Of a stretch of DNA of 38,234 nt, positions 30,139 to 38,234 are shown in pieces. Under the pieces are notes generated by a model. It searched no databases. It was given only the letters and a program-made list of their open reading frames with translations, and had not been told where the DNA came from. The stretch is from JBIKLM01 sp044375105. Lineage in GTDB: Bacteria; Planctomycetota; UBA1135; GCA-002686595. How positions within the stretch are numbered: position 1 is the first letter of the stretch; every line of letters begins with the position of its first letter. Location: NCBI GenBank assembly GCA_044375105.1, contig JBILNK010000017.1, positions 1 to 38,234 on the forward strand, read 5' to 3'. The translations under genes and the position numbers were made by a program.

Positions 30139-30576
30139 TCAAGCCTGCCCGTAGGCCAGCCGCACCAGGCGCCGCAGGAAGTGGGTCATCTCCCGGGAGC
30201 CCGCGCCCTCCGGGTCGATGCGGGCCTTCAGGTCCGGGGCCGTCAGGGGACCCTCGCCGTTGCCCACCAGGGCCACGTGGCGGGGCTCGCCGCCCTGCCC
30301 AGGCCGGCTGCGGCACAGGCGCAGACCCACCGCGTCCAAGCCGAATTCCAAGGCCTCCCACTGCCCGTCGCACAGCCGCACCCGATAGCGCAGGGCGCTC
30401 TCGACCGGCTGGTCCAGGGTCGTGCAGCCCTCCAGCTCCACGAAGGACCCGACCCCGATCTCGATGCGCTCTGCGCACAGGTTCAGGTCGCGCAGCTTCT
30501 GCAGCAAGAGCCGCGCCCGCTCGGGATGGAGGCGTGCTTCGGGCAGGAGTTCGGGGCCGGTCTGGGCTTCGTCCAC
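30139..30576 (-). CDS. Protein of unknown function
   Basis: 145 aa from a GTG at 30576; the frame is open further upstream but that part is only the antisense of the divergent gene. The translation looks real, with alternating charged strands and helices (ERARLLLQKLRDLNLCAERIEIG, SFVELEGCTTLDQPVESALRYRVRLCDGQWEALEFG) and a C-terminal helix (MTHFLRRLVRLAYGQA). No signal peptide, membrane segment or known motif. A -10-like TAGAAC ends 5 nt before the GTG. It is divergent from the HEAT-VWA genes (198 bp between) and ends before the long leader of the exported-protein operon. Confidence 0.55.
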   Translation of the reverse strand: MDEAQTGPELLPEARLHPERARLLLQKLRDLNLCAERIEIGVGSFVELEGCTTLDQPVESALRYRVRLCDGQWEALEFGLDAVGLRLCRSRPGQGGEPRHVALVGNGEGPLTAPDLKARIDPEGAGSREMTHFLRRLVRLAYGQA

Positions 30577-30774
30577 GGGCGGTTCTATGGGGTTTGGGAG
30601 GTCGGCTATCGGACGGCCCCGGCCGCGGGCTGAGCCCGGCCGGCCGGTTCCCGGGGGTCCGCGACCAGCCCCGGGACGGTTTCCGCCGGGGTCCGGCCTG
30701 CCGGCCTGCTCCGCGGGCCGTAGCCTCTGGGCCCCGGATCTCCGGGTTCCAACCGGCGTCGCTCTTCCCGCCCG

Positions 30775-33015
30775 ATGAATTCCCCCACGACCCCGCTGTC
30801 CCGCCCCCTCGCGACCCGCCCGGTTCTCGAGCGCTGCCTGGCGCTGCTGCAGGCCCTGGCCCTGGCCCTGTTCGGTGCGGGCCTCTCCGCGCCGGCCACG
30901 GCTCAGGGCGCCGCCAAGACCCCGAGCCTCGACGAGGATGCCAAGACCTTCCAAGAGGACGGGGATCGCGCCGCTGCGGACGTGATCGCGCGGCTCGCGA
31001 AGAGCGGCGACGCCAAGTACTGCAAGATCCTGCTGGAGGGCCTGCCGCTGCTCAAGAGCGACGGCGGTCGCCTGCGGCTGGCCAAGCAGCTCTGGCGCCT
31101 GGCGGGGGTGGGCGGCGTCGAGCAGGACGCCATGCAAGCGCTGATGGACCTGGCCACCACCAGCGAGCGCGAGGAGGTCAGCCAGGCGGCGCTCGACTCC
31201 CTGTCGAAGTCCGAGCGCATCGGCCGGCAGTTCCTGGCCATGATCGTCGATTCGAGCGCCGCCGACGAGCTGCGCATCGGCGCCATGCGGCGCCACATCA
31301 AGTCGCCCACCGCCGAGGATCGCAGCTGGTACCGGCGCCTGTGGAAGGGACCGGACGCCGACGAAGAGGGCAAGGACAAGAAGAAGCCCAAGAAGGAGGA
31401 CAAGCTCTCGCCGGAGGAAGCCAAGCGCCCCTGGGATCTGCGCCAGGTGCGCGCGCTGGCTTTCGGGGCGCTGGTCTCCGACCTCGAGGTCAAGGACCTG
31501 CAGGAGGCCGCCGGAGACGGGGACGGCGATGTGCGCCGGGCCGCGGTCGCGGAGATGCTGCGCCGCGACGTGCCCGAGACCAAGGAACTGGCCCAAAAGG
31601 TCTTCGGCGACGGCGGCCAGACCGTGGCCGTGCGCGAGGCCGCCGCGGATTGGCTGATGCGCCAGCAGGGCGAGGAGTTCGGCGAGGCGCTCGTGGCGGT
31701 GGCGCTGCATTTCGAAACCCCCAGCGACCTGCGCCGCGGCCTGGCGGCCGTCTTTGCCGCTCGGGCCAACGAGGAGCAGAAGGAAAAACTGGCCAAGAAA
31801 TTTGGCAAGGGCAAGCCGGAGGAGCTGCAGTTCGGCATCCGCGCCCTGACCGGCTACGGCGACGCCAAGTTCGTGGCGGCGCTCGAGAAGCTGCTGCGCG
31901 ACAAGGACTCCGCCGTGCGCGCCGCGGCCATCGAGGAGCTGGCCAAGCGCGGCCAGCAGAGTTCGGTCGAGCCCCTCGAGAAGGCCATCGACAAGCTCGA
32001 GGATCCGGTCGAGCTGGCGGCCATCCTGCGCGCGCTCTCGACCCTGCGCGGCACCGATCCGGCCTGGGCCGAGCGCCTGCGCGGCTTCGCCACGGGCGAG
32101 GCCGAGTTCCTGCGCAACGCCTCGATCGGCGAGCTGGTGCGCCTGCGGGACGAGCAGGCGGCCAAGCTGGTCGAAGGGGCCCTGGTTTCGCCGGCCTGGT
32201 CGACGCGCCTGGCCGCCGCCCAAGGCGTCGAGGTGCTGCGCTTGCCCGAGGGCGTGGGCTGGATCGTGGCCCAGCTCCAGCAGGAGACCGGGCGCATGGC
32301 GCGCGAGCTGACCGACATCCTGTTCCGCATGACCGGCCAGCCCTATGGCAAGAATGCCGGCGCCTGGAAGAATTGGCACGCCCAGCTCAGCGGTCCGCCC
32401 GAGCTGATCAGCCAAGCCGAACTCGACAAGCTGATCGAGGAGCAGAAGGAGCGCTCCCTGGACGAGACCACCGGCACGCGCTTCTTCGGCCTGCGCATCG
32501 AATCCCACCGCGTCTGCTTCGTGATCGACACCTCCGGTTCGATGGAGGAGAAGACCCGCGGCCCCTACACCGGCATGACCGGGCCGACGCGCATGGAGGC
32601 CGCCAAAACCGAGCTCAAAAAGGCCCTGGACGGACTGGATCCGAACGCCCTGTTCAACATCGTGACCTTCTCCGACAAGCCGCGCCCCTGGCAGAAAGTC
32701 CTGCAGCGCGCCACCCCGGAGGTGATCGAGCAAGCCAAGGAGCACGTCACCAAGCTGGTGCCCTCGGGCGGCACCAACCTGTTCGGCGGCATCCAGACCG
32801 CGCTGCAGGATCCCGACGTGGACACGATCATCTTCCTGGGCGACGGCGAGCCGTCGGTCGGCGAGATCATCGAAGCGGCCGCCATCCGCCGCTGGGTCGC
32901 GGGTCAAAACCGCGATCGCGGCGTCAAGATCCACACCGTGCGGGTGGGCCTGGACCTGCCGATCCTGCAATGGCTGTCGGAGGACTCCGGCGGCACCAGC
33001 ATCTACATTCCGTGA
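30775..33015 (+). CDS. Exported HEAT-repeat protein with C-terminal VWA domain (first of a tandem pair)
   Basis: 746 aa. An N-terminal hydrophobic stretch (ALLQALALALFGAGLSAPATA, about 23-43) is a signal peptide. Residues 50-520 are helical HEAT-like repeats, for example KFVAALEKLLRDKDSAVRAAAIEELAKRG around 365-393, interrupted by a Lys/Glu/Asp-rich insert (about 195-220). A junction motif TGQPYG...W..W (about 521-535) precedes a VWA domain (about 570-746) with a complete MIDAS: DTSGS at 585-589, Thr667 in GGTNLFGG, Asp690 in LGDGEPS. Such domains bind Mg2+ or Mn2+ and a protein ligand. Exported HEAT-VWA proteins are common in Planctomycetota and of unknown role. The stop overlaps the GTG of the next gene. 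Confidence 0.85.
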   Translation: MNSPTTPLSRPLATRPVLERCLALLQALALALFGAGLSAPATAQGAAKTPSLDEDAKTFQEDGDRAAADVIARLAKSGDAKYCKILLEGLPLLKSDGGRLRLAKQLWRLAGVGGVEQDAMQALMDLATTSEREEVSQAALDSLSKSERIGRQFLAMIVDSSAADELRIGAMRRHIKSPTAEDRSWYRRLWKGPDADEEGKDKKKPKKEDKLSPEEAKRPWDLRQVRALAFGALVSDLEVKDLQEAAGDGDGDVRRAAVAEMLRRDVPETKELAQKVFGDGGQTVAVREAAADWLMRQQGEEFGEALVAVALHFETPSDLRRGLAAVFAARANEEQKEKLAKKFGKGKPEELQFGIRALTGYGDAKFVAALEKLLRDKDSAVRAAAIEELAKRGQQSSVEPLEKAIDKLEDPVELAAILRALSTLRGTDPAWAERLRGFATGEAEFLRNASIGELVRLRDEQAAKLVEGALVSPAWSTRLAAAQGVEVLRLPEGVGWIVAQLQQETGRMARELTDILFRMTGQPYGKNAGAWKNWHAQLSGPPELISQAELDKLIEEQKERSLDETTGTRFFGLRIESHRVCFVIDTSGSMEEKTRGPYTGMTGPTRMEAAKTELKKALDGLDPNALFNIVTFSDKPRPWQKVLQRATPEVIEQAKEHVTKLVPSGGTNLFGGIQTALQDPDVDTIIFLGDGEPSVGEIIEAAAIRRWVAGQNRDRGVKIHTVRVGLDLPILQWLSEDSGGTSIYIP

Positions 33016-35375
33016 GCCAAGGGGCCGCTTGTGCGCAGCTGGCGCCGATCCCGGGGATCGGCAGCCGGCCGACCGGTGCATGCCGCTCGGCTTCCCGCCC
33101 GGGCGGCTCCCCGGCGGCGGAGAACTCGCGCCGGGCTCGGGCCGGCCAGCGCCAATCCGTAGGACCCCGGGCCCGCCTGTGGGCCCTCGCCGGCCTGCTG
33201 CTGCTCTGCATCGCCGCGCCGCTGGGCCGCGCCGCCCCCGCACGGGGGCCCGGACAGGCTGCGGACGCCTCCCTCGAGACCCTGCTGGCCGCGATCGAAG
33301 CCGACGGCGAATTCGTGGCCGAGGCCAGCCTGCTGGAGCTGGCCCAAAGCTGCTCGCCGGCCGCTTGGAGCTGGTTCCAGCAGGCGCTCGCTCGCCTGCG
33401 CAGCGGCGCCACCCGCGCGCGCCTGCTGGCGGCGTTGTCCGGCTTCGCCGAGGCCGAGCCGGGCCTGGCGGCCGAGGTCGAGGCGCTGCTCGAGGCGCGC
33501 CTCGAGGAAAAACAAGCCGATCCGCGCGAGCAGGCCGCCGCCGTGCGGGCCCTGGCGCGCTTCAGCCCCGCGGCCCGCGAGCGCCTCGGGGATCGGCTGC
33601 TCGGCCGCGGCTCGGCGGAATCGCGCGCGGCCGCCTTGGCGGTCCTCTCCGAGACCGATCCCGAGCTGCTGCTGCGGCTCTCGCCGGCCCTGCTGACGGC
33701 CGCGCGGGGCGAGTGGGACCAGCGCGTCCCGGCCGGCAAGCGCGGCGAGAACCTGCCCTTGCTGCGCGAGCGCGTTTTCGCTGCCACCCGCGCCCAGCAG
33801 CCCGCGGCGACGATCGAATCGGCCCTGGACGACAAGCAATCGGGCCTCCGGCGCCTGGCCCTCGAGGAGTGGCTGGCGCGCGGCTCCGCGGGCGCCCTGG
33901 AGCGCTGCCAGCGCACCTTCGCCGACGCCTCCCTGCCGCCGGAAGAGCGCGCCTTGGCGGGCCGCCTGTGGGCCTTCTCGAGCGGCGGCGAGGCCCTCGA
34001 ACCGGCCTTTTCTGCCGGGCTGGCCGCCCTGCGGATCGAGGACTTCGACGCGCGCAGCGAGCGCCACAACGCCGACCGCCGCACGGCGCTCGAATTCGCC
34101 CAGGAACTCGGCGCCTTGGCCGATCCGCGCGTGGCGGCCCTGGCGGGCAAGGAGCTGGCCAAGAGCGAAGGCGTCGAGCGCCTGTTCCGCTTGGACGCCC
34201 TGGGCTCTGGAACCTATCCGGAGCTGGCGGCTGCCCTGGACAAGTGCTTGGACGACCGCGCTTTGTCGATCCAGGAGCGCGCCGCTCCCGCCCTGGCGCG
34301 CGCCAAGGGGCCGGCCGGCTTGCCCGGGCTGATCGCGCGGCTCAAGGACCCGTACCTGGCGGGGCTGGCGCTTTCGGTGGCTTCGGAAGGCTACGCGCAG
34401 GACGCGAAGCTGGCCGAATGGCTGCGCGCGCTGCCGGGTCGCGAGCGGCGCCCCGAGCTGGTTCGTGCGGCCCTCGGCGAGCTGGCCGAGGCCGGCCATC
34501 TGGCGCGGGCCGAGCTCGAGCGCGCGCTCTCCAGCGCGGACTTCTCCGACCAGCTGGCGGCCGTGCGCGCCCTGGGCCGCCTGCGGCGCCCGGAATCGAT
34601 CGAGCTCTTGGTGGCGGCCTTGCCGGGTTTCGGGCAACGCGTGCTGCCCGATGCGGTGGCGTTGCTCGGCGAGCTCAGCGGCCAGCCCTTCGGCGAGGTG
34701 CCGGAGCTGTGGGCGCGCTGGTACGAGGAGCGCGGCCGCGGGCAGGTGCCGCTCAGCGCCGAGCGGGCGGCGGAGATCCGCGCCACCCGGTTGGACCTGG
34801 CCGAGGAGACCAGCACCGCCAGCAGCGAGTTCTTCGGGATCCGCCTGCGCGGCGAGCGCATCGTGTTCGCGATCGACGTCTCGGGCTCGATGGCCCAGCC
34901 GACCGCGCCCGATGGGACCACCACGGACCCGGAGCTGCGCGGGGCGTCGCGCATGGAGGTCGCCAAGGCCGAGCTCTCGCGGGCGCTGAAGGCGCTGCCG
35001 GAAGCGGTGGCCTTCGACGTGATCACCTTCGACTCGTCCGTGCGCAGCTTCGGCCGCGGGCCGGAGCCCGCGACCCCGGCTCGGCTCAAGAAGGCGCTCG
35101 AGTTCGTGGCCCGGCTGCGGCCGGGCTCGCAGACCAACCTGTGGGATGCGCTCGAGCGCGCCCTCGGCCACGCGGACGTCGACACCCTGGTGGTGCTTTC
35201 CGACGGCGAGCCCAACGTCGGCGGCGTGGTCCAGCCGGCGGCGATCCTCAAGACCTTCGCGGCCCGCAACCGCTGGCGCGGCATCCGCGTGCACGCGATC
35301 GCCTTCGGCCTCGAGCTCGGCGTGCTCGAAGGCTTGGCGCGCCAGTCCGGCGGCTTGTACCGCTACCTGCCCTGA
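33012..35375 (+). CDS. Exported HEAT-repeat protein with C-terminal VWA domain (second of the pair)
   Basis: 787 aa from a GTG that overlaps the preceding stop (GTGA); no ATG, GTG or TTG occurs in frame between it and the hydrophobic segment, which leaves an unusually long polar n-region (about 55 residues) before ARLWALAGLLLLCIAAPLG (about 56-74). The middle is HEAT-like (about 90-590), including SGQPFGEVPELWARWYEE, the same junction motif as in its neighbour. The VWA domain (about 605-787) has a full MIDAS: DVSGS from residue 622, Thr in SQTNLWDAL, Asp in LSDGEPN. Both proteins share order, motifs and spacing and must be paralogues. Coupled translation suggests they act together, perhaps as a heterodimer at the envelope. 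Confidence 0.83.
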   Translation: MSQGAACAQLAPIPGIGSRPTGACRSASRPGGSPAAENSRRARAGQRQSVGPRARLWALAGLLLLCIAAPLGRAAPARGPGQAADASLETLLAAIEADGEFVAEASLLELAQSCSPAAWSWFQQALARLRSGATRARLLAALSGFAEAEPGLAAEVEALLEARLEEKQADPREQAAAVRALARFSPAARERLGDRLLGRGSAESRAAALAVLSETDPELLLRLSPALLTAARGEWDQRVPAGKRGENLPLLRERVFAATRAQQPAATIESALDDKQSGLRRLALEEWLARGSAGALERCQRTFADASLPPEERALAGRLWAFSSGGEALEPAFSAGLAALRIEDFDARSERHNADRRTALEFAQELGALADPRVAALAGKELAKSEGVERLFRLDALGSGTYPELAAALDKCLDDRALSIQERAAPALARAKGPAGLPGLIARLKDPYLAGLALSVASEGYAQDAKLAEWLRALPGRERRPELVRAALGELAEAGHLARAELERALSSADFSDQLAAVRALGRLRRPESIELLVAALPGFGQRVLPDAVALLGELSGQPFGEVPELWARWYEERGRGQVPLSAERAAEIRATRLDLAEETSTASSEFFGIRLRGERIVFAIDVSGSMAQPTAPDGTTTDPELRGASRMEVAKAELSRALKALPEAVAFDVITFDSSVRSFGRGPEPATPARLKKALEFVARLRPGSQTNLWDALERALGHADVDTLVVLSDGEPNVGGVVQPAAILKTFAARNRWRGIRVHAIAFGLELGVLEGLARQSGGLYRYLP

Positions 35376-35382
35376 GCCCGGC

Positions 35383-36414
35383 GTGAAGCTCCTGCGCCGT
35401 TTCCTGCTCAGCCTGGCGGTCGCAGGGTTGCTGCTGTGGCTGCTGTTCGAGTGGGGTGGCATCGGCCCCGCCGAATTGGCCGATTCCCTGCGCGCCCTCG
35501 AGGCGCGCACCTACTGGACCGCCCTGGGCGTGCACCTGGCGATCCACTGGGTGCGCTCCCTGCGCTACCAGGTGCTGATCCCGCCCGGCCAGCGGCCCGG
35601 CGCCCTGGCGATGCTGGCCTGTTCCTCGGCTCACAACCTGGCCTCTTACGTGCTGCCCGCCAAGACCGGTGAGGCCACGCTGGTGGTGTATCTGCGCTCG
35701 CTGACCGGCCTCTCGGCGGCGCGCGGCCTGGCCAGCCTGCTGGTCTCGCGGCTGCTCGATCTGGCCGTGCTGGGGGCCGCCATGGGCGCGATCCTGCTGG
35801 CGCTGCGCGGCCGGTTCCCCCAGGCCCCGTGGATGGCGAGCGTGGGGAGCGCGGCGCTGCTCGGCGGCCTGGCTCTGACCGGCTTGGCGCTGGTCCCCGA
35901 CCGCCCCGCGCGCCTCCTGCAGAGCCTGCTGCGGCGCCTGGGCCTCGAAAGCCACCCCTTCGGCGCGCGGCTCCTGGCCAAGGCCGGCGAAGGCATCGCT
36001 GCCCTGCGGCTGGCGGCCGCTGGGCCCCGCCTGGCCCTGGCTTGGCTCCTGACCGCGGCGATCTGGGCCCTGGTGTTCCAGTTCTACGCCGTGTTGGCCC
36101 GCGGCACCGGGCTGCCCGCGGACCTGGGCTATCTCGAGGCCTGCCTGGGCTCGAGCCTGGCGGTGCTGTTCAACCTGCTGCCGGTCAACGGCTTCGCGGG
36201 CTTCGGCACCCAGGAAGCCGGCTGGAAGATCGGCTTCGGGCTCCTGGGCGTGCCCGGGGACGTAGCCCTGGCCTCCGGCGTGGCCGCGCACCTCGTGCAG
36301 CTCGCCAACGTGGTCCTGCTGGGCCTCCTGGGCCACCTGTGGATGGGGCTTGCGCGCCGCACGGGCGGCGCGCCCCCAGCGCCTGCGGACGGCTCCGGTC
36401 CCGTGGGGGGCTAG
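35383..36414 (+). CDS. Flippase-like membrane protein (LPG synthase TM-region/AglD family)
   Basis: 343 aa with about eight hydrophobic segments. Family features are NLASYVLPAKTGEATLVVYL (about 85-104, the 'lP.r.GE' loop), the following VSRLLDLAVL (about 121-130, 'ER..D'), and LLPVNGFAGFGTQEAGW (about 266-282, the 'P...G.GtrE' loop). This domain is the N-terminal flippase half of MprF and stands alone in many bacteria, often near glycan or lipid genes. The GTG start at 35383 is 7 bp after the previous stop and opens the first helix (RRFLLSLAVAGLLLWLLF). It runs with the two HEAT-VWA genes and the following methyltransferase. Confidence 0.85.
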   Translation: MKLLRRFLLSLAVAGLLLWLLFEWGGIGPAELADSLRALEARTYWTALGVHLAIHWVRSLRYQVLIPPGQRPGALAMLACSSAHNLASYVLPAKTGEATLVVYLRSLTGLSAARGLASLLVSRLLDLAVLGAAMGAILLALRGRFPQAPWMASVGSAALLGGLALTGLALVPDRPARLLQSLLRRLGLESHPFGARLLAKAGEGIAALRLAAAGPRLALAWLLTAAIWALVFQFYAVLARGTGLPADLGYLEACLGSSLAVLFNLLPVNGFAGFGTQEAGWKIGFGLLGVPGDVALASGVAAHLVQLANVVLLGLLGHLWMGLARRTGGAPPAPADGSGPVGG

Positions 36415-36434
36415 ACTCGGTCAGCTCCCCCCCC
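36412..36434 (+). promoter_or_regulatory. -10-like box and C8 tract before the methyltransferase gene
   Basis: TAGACT (36412-36417) overlaps the stop of the previous gene and could be a -10 box; a run of eight C (36427-36434) follows, 14 nt before the GTG at 36449. No Shine-Dalgarno site is visible, so the C tract is the main feature of the short leader. Confidence 0.35.
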
Positions 36435-36448
36435 GAACCCCGCCTGCC

Positions 36449-37234
36449 GTGGCCCAAGCGACCGCCCCCAGCGCCAACGCGCGCGCCCAGATCGAGCTGC
36501 ACAAGGAGCTCGCGCCGCGCTACGCCTACCGCTACAGCTTCGAATTCTCGCGCCTGTTCCAGCAAGACTGGCACGCCGAGATGATCCGCCACGTGCCCGC
36601 GGGGGCCCGCCGGATCCTGGACCTGGGCTGCGGCACCGGGTTCTTCCTGGCCGAGCTCGAGGCGCATCACCCCGGCTCGATCGGCCTGGACATCAGCCAC
36701 GCGATGCTGAAGGTCAGCGACCAGTACGTGCCCGGGGCGCGCCTGGTCACCGGCGACGCCGAGAAGCTGCCCTTCAAGCCGGGCTGCTTCGACGTGGTCT
36801 TCTGCAAGGGCTCGCTGCACCACACCCGCGACCACGTGGGCTTCCTGACCCACTGCCGGCGCGCGCTCAAGCCGGACGGCGTGCTGATCATGAGCGAGCC
36901 CTGCAACGACAATCCGCTGATCCGCCTGGCGCGCAAGATCCTCTACAAGAAATCCAAGCACTTCGACGAAGGCGACGAAGGCTTCACCAAGAGCGGCATC
37001 CTCGAGCTCTGCCGGCGCGCCGGCTTCGAGATGCACACGGTCAAGAAGTACGGCGTCTTTGCCTACGTCTTCGCCGGTTTCCCCGACCACCTCGGCGTGC
37101 TGCGCTTCGTGCCCGGCAACGCCTGGATCACGCGCTTCTTCATCCGCCTCGACCGGCTGCTGTGCGCCGTGCCGGGCCTGTCGTTGCTCGGGTTCCACAT
37201 CGTCGTCGTGGGCCGCCCCCGCCCGGGCGCCTGA
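36449..37234 (+). CDS. Class I SAM-dependent methyltransferase
   Basis: 261 aa from a GTG. SAM-binding motif I is RRILDLGCGTGFFLAEL (about 53-69); the acidic end of strand two is GLDIS (about 77-81); VTGDAEKLPF (about 98-107) and FDVVFCKGSLHH (about 113-124) are motifs II-III of the Methyltransf_11 fold. LKPDGVLIMSEP follows in the usual place. The C-terminal part is basic and hydrophobic (RLARKILYKKSKHF; FFIRLDRLLCAVPGLSLLGFHIVVVG), suggesting contact with the membrane and a lipid or lipid-linked substrate. It stands 34 bp after the flippase-like gene, and the two may act on the same carrier. Confidence 0.88.
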   Translation: MAQATAPSANARAQIELHKELAPRYAYRYSFEFSRLFQQDWHAEMIRHVPAGARRILDLGCGTGFFLAELEAHHPGSIGLDISHAMLKVSDQYVPGARLVTGDAEKLPFKPGCFDVVFCKGSLHHTRDHVGFLTHCRRALKPDGVLIMSEPCNDNPLIRLARKILYKKSKHFDEGDEGFTKSGILELCRRAGFEMHTVKKYGVFAYVFAGFPDHLGVLRFVPGNAWITRFFIRLDRLLCAVPGLSLLGFHIVVVGRPRPGA

Positions 37235-37459
37235 GCAGGGCCCAGGGGCCCTGGCAGCGCCGCCGCAGCCTCGCCGGCCGGCTCGCTGCGCCGTCCGCGG
37301 CTCCAGGGTGAAAGGCCCCGAACAGGACCCGCTTCGGGACCCGTCCGAGCTTCCACCGGCGCACGGGCAGGGCCTGGCGCCGGCGGCCACGCTGGCTATG
37401 CGGGGCGCCTGGGGACCCGTCGCGCCTGCGGGGACCTGGCCGGCGCCGAAGCCGAGCTG

Positions 37460-38053
37460 TTGCGCCTGTCGGGCGGAAGCCTCCAATCCGCATGGCGCGG
37501 CTTCCAGGCCGCCCCCTTGACGCTCGAGCGCGAGCTGGACGCAGGGGGCCTCTGGATTCCGCGGCGCCGGCCGGAGGAGGTCGCCGGGCCGTTCGCCCTC
37601 GTCTTCGGCGTCCTGCTGCTGTTGGCCGGGGCGCGCATCCTCCAGGGCTTGGCCAGCGGATACCCGGTCGGATTCCTGGTGCTCGAGCTGCTGCTCGGAG
37701 GGGGGCTGGCGCTCGCGACGACCCAGGCCCTCGCCCGGGCGCGCCCGACCCTGGCCGGGAAGCAGGCGCTCGAAGAACTGCGCCGGCGCTGCGCTCCGCC
37801 CGGCGCGGGCAGGCGCCGCTTGGGCGCGCCGACGCCGCCCGCCGATTCGGCCCTGGCCGTGGCGCTGTTCGGCACGGCGATCCTGGTCGGAGGACCCCAT
37901 GAAGCGCTGCACCGCGCGGTCCGGCCGGTGCTCGGCAGCGAGGGCGGATCGGGCTGCACGCCCGGCGGCCTCGGCGGCTGGAGCCACGGCGGCTCGGGCG
38001 ATGGCGGCTCGAGTTGCGGGGGCGGGGGCTGCGGCGGCTGCGGCGGAAGCTGA
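37460..38053 (+). CDS. Membrane protein of the TIGR04222-like type with a Gly/Cys-rich tail
   Basis: 197 aa from a TTG; the same frame stays open upstream to at least 37300 with no ATG or GTG, so the true start is unclear and the usual N-terminal half-domain seems shortened. Two adjacent hydrophobic helices (about 44-64, 67-86) are followed by the 'aR.tlaGkqaLeeLR' helix (about 93-109), a stretch SALAVALFGTAIL (about 129-141) and a tail of Gly, Ser and Cys ending GCGGCGGS. This layout resembles the TIGR04222 family, whose members end in similar Gly/Cys runs; the function is unknown. Two CGGC units in the tail could bind metal or form disulfides. Confidence 0.6.
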   Translation: MRLSGGSLQSAWRGFQAAPLTLERELDAGGLWIPRRRPEEVAGPFALVFGVLLLLAGARILQGLASGYPVGFLVLELLLGGGLALATTQALARARPTLAGKQALEELRRRCAPPGAGRRRLGAPTPPADSALAVALFGTAILVGGPHEALHRAVRPVLGSEGGSGCTPGGLGGWSHGGSGDGGSSCGGGGCGGCGGS

Positions 38054-38234
38054 AAGCGGGGGGCAGGCCTGCGGCGTCAGGCCGTCGCTCGGCGAGTCGA
38101 TCGCTCGGGCGTGGCCAAGGCCACGGCCGGGGTCGGCGCCCGCCCGCGGCTCCCGCCCGCGGCTCCCGGCCGATGCGACCGCCGGGTGGCCGCCCGAACG
38201 CATGCAGCGGGGCCGGTCTGACCACTCGGGCGCA

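Noticed and set aside
30577..33243. Upstream extension of the 145-aa minus-strand gene through the first HEAT-VWA gene
   Set aside because: That part is antisense to a clear gene; only the last 145 codons read like a protein, so the GTG at 30576 was taken as start.
37398..37520. ATG at 37398 as start of the Gly/Cys-tailed membrane protein
   Set aside because: It is out of frame with the hydrophobic helices and the Gly/Cys tail, so it would need a frameshift.
1..38234. CRISPR arrays, insertion sequences, tRNA or rRNA genes
   Set aside because: No regularly spaced repeats, transposase motifs, terminal repeats, tRNA T-loop patterns or rRNA stretches were seen on either strand by eye; a model-based search would be needed to exclude small RNAs.

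Overview
The window is very GC-rich DNA (a less GC-rich island lies at about 25,430-29,650) and looks like a chromosomal segment of a Planctomycetota bacterium, probably of the high-GC marine Pla3-type lineages. The pointers are a secreted HAF-repeat protein whose tail resembles the Cys-bounded C-terminal domain common in planctomycetal exported proteins, two exported HEAT-repeat/VWA proteins side by side, many lipoproteins, and weak use of Shine-Dalgarno sites. The taxon is an inference; no rRNA or tRNA gene was seen.

Layout. 1-3,733: the tail of an ABC permease, then three leftward genes (alpha/beta hydrolase, HAF-repeat secreted protein, SnoaL-like lipoprotein). 3,936-9,147: a GntR/YtrA-type regulator with a palindromic operator inside its promoter, its membrane-protein partner, an NhaC antiporter, and leftward genes for an acidic amino acid symporter and a DedA/YqaA-type membrane protein. 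9,389-16,207: a heavy-metal efflux operon (small His-containing exported protein, lipoprotein adaptor, CusA-like RND pump, TolC-like outer-membrane lipoprotein). 16,208-16,992: about 785 bp with no convincing gene.

16,993-24,322 is the most interesting block: type III polyketide synthase, ICMT-type methyltransferase fused in frame to a YceI lipid-binding domain, a small lipoprotein, a flavoprotein oxidoreductase and an MMPL/RND exporter. The first, second and fourth match the synthase/methyltransferase/flavoprotein set of phenolic-lipid loci such as srsABC of Streptomyces griseus, so the block plausibly makes an alkylresorcinol- or alkylquinone-like lipid, carries it through the periplasm and exports it. 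A second ICMT/MddA-like membrane methyltransferase faces it at 24,330-25,091.

25,280-29,649: two GC-rich hairpins, then a leftward three-gene operon of exported proteins (174, 1063 and 157 aa) of unlike base composition. The 1063-aa protein is a chain of carboxypeptidase-regulatory-like beta-sandwich modules. 30,139-38,053: a small unknown gene, two tandem HEAT-VWA proteins, a flippase-like (LPG synthase TM family) protein, a class I SAM methyltransferase and a Gly/Cys-tailed membrane protein. The remaining gaps of 200-300 bp (8,258-8,496; 30,577-30,774; 37,235-37,459) and the last 180 bp show no gene.

Two patterns recur across the window: -10-like hexamers only 5-9 nt before start codons (suggesting leaderless mRNAs), and long C tracts in the 5' leaders of other genes.
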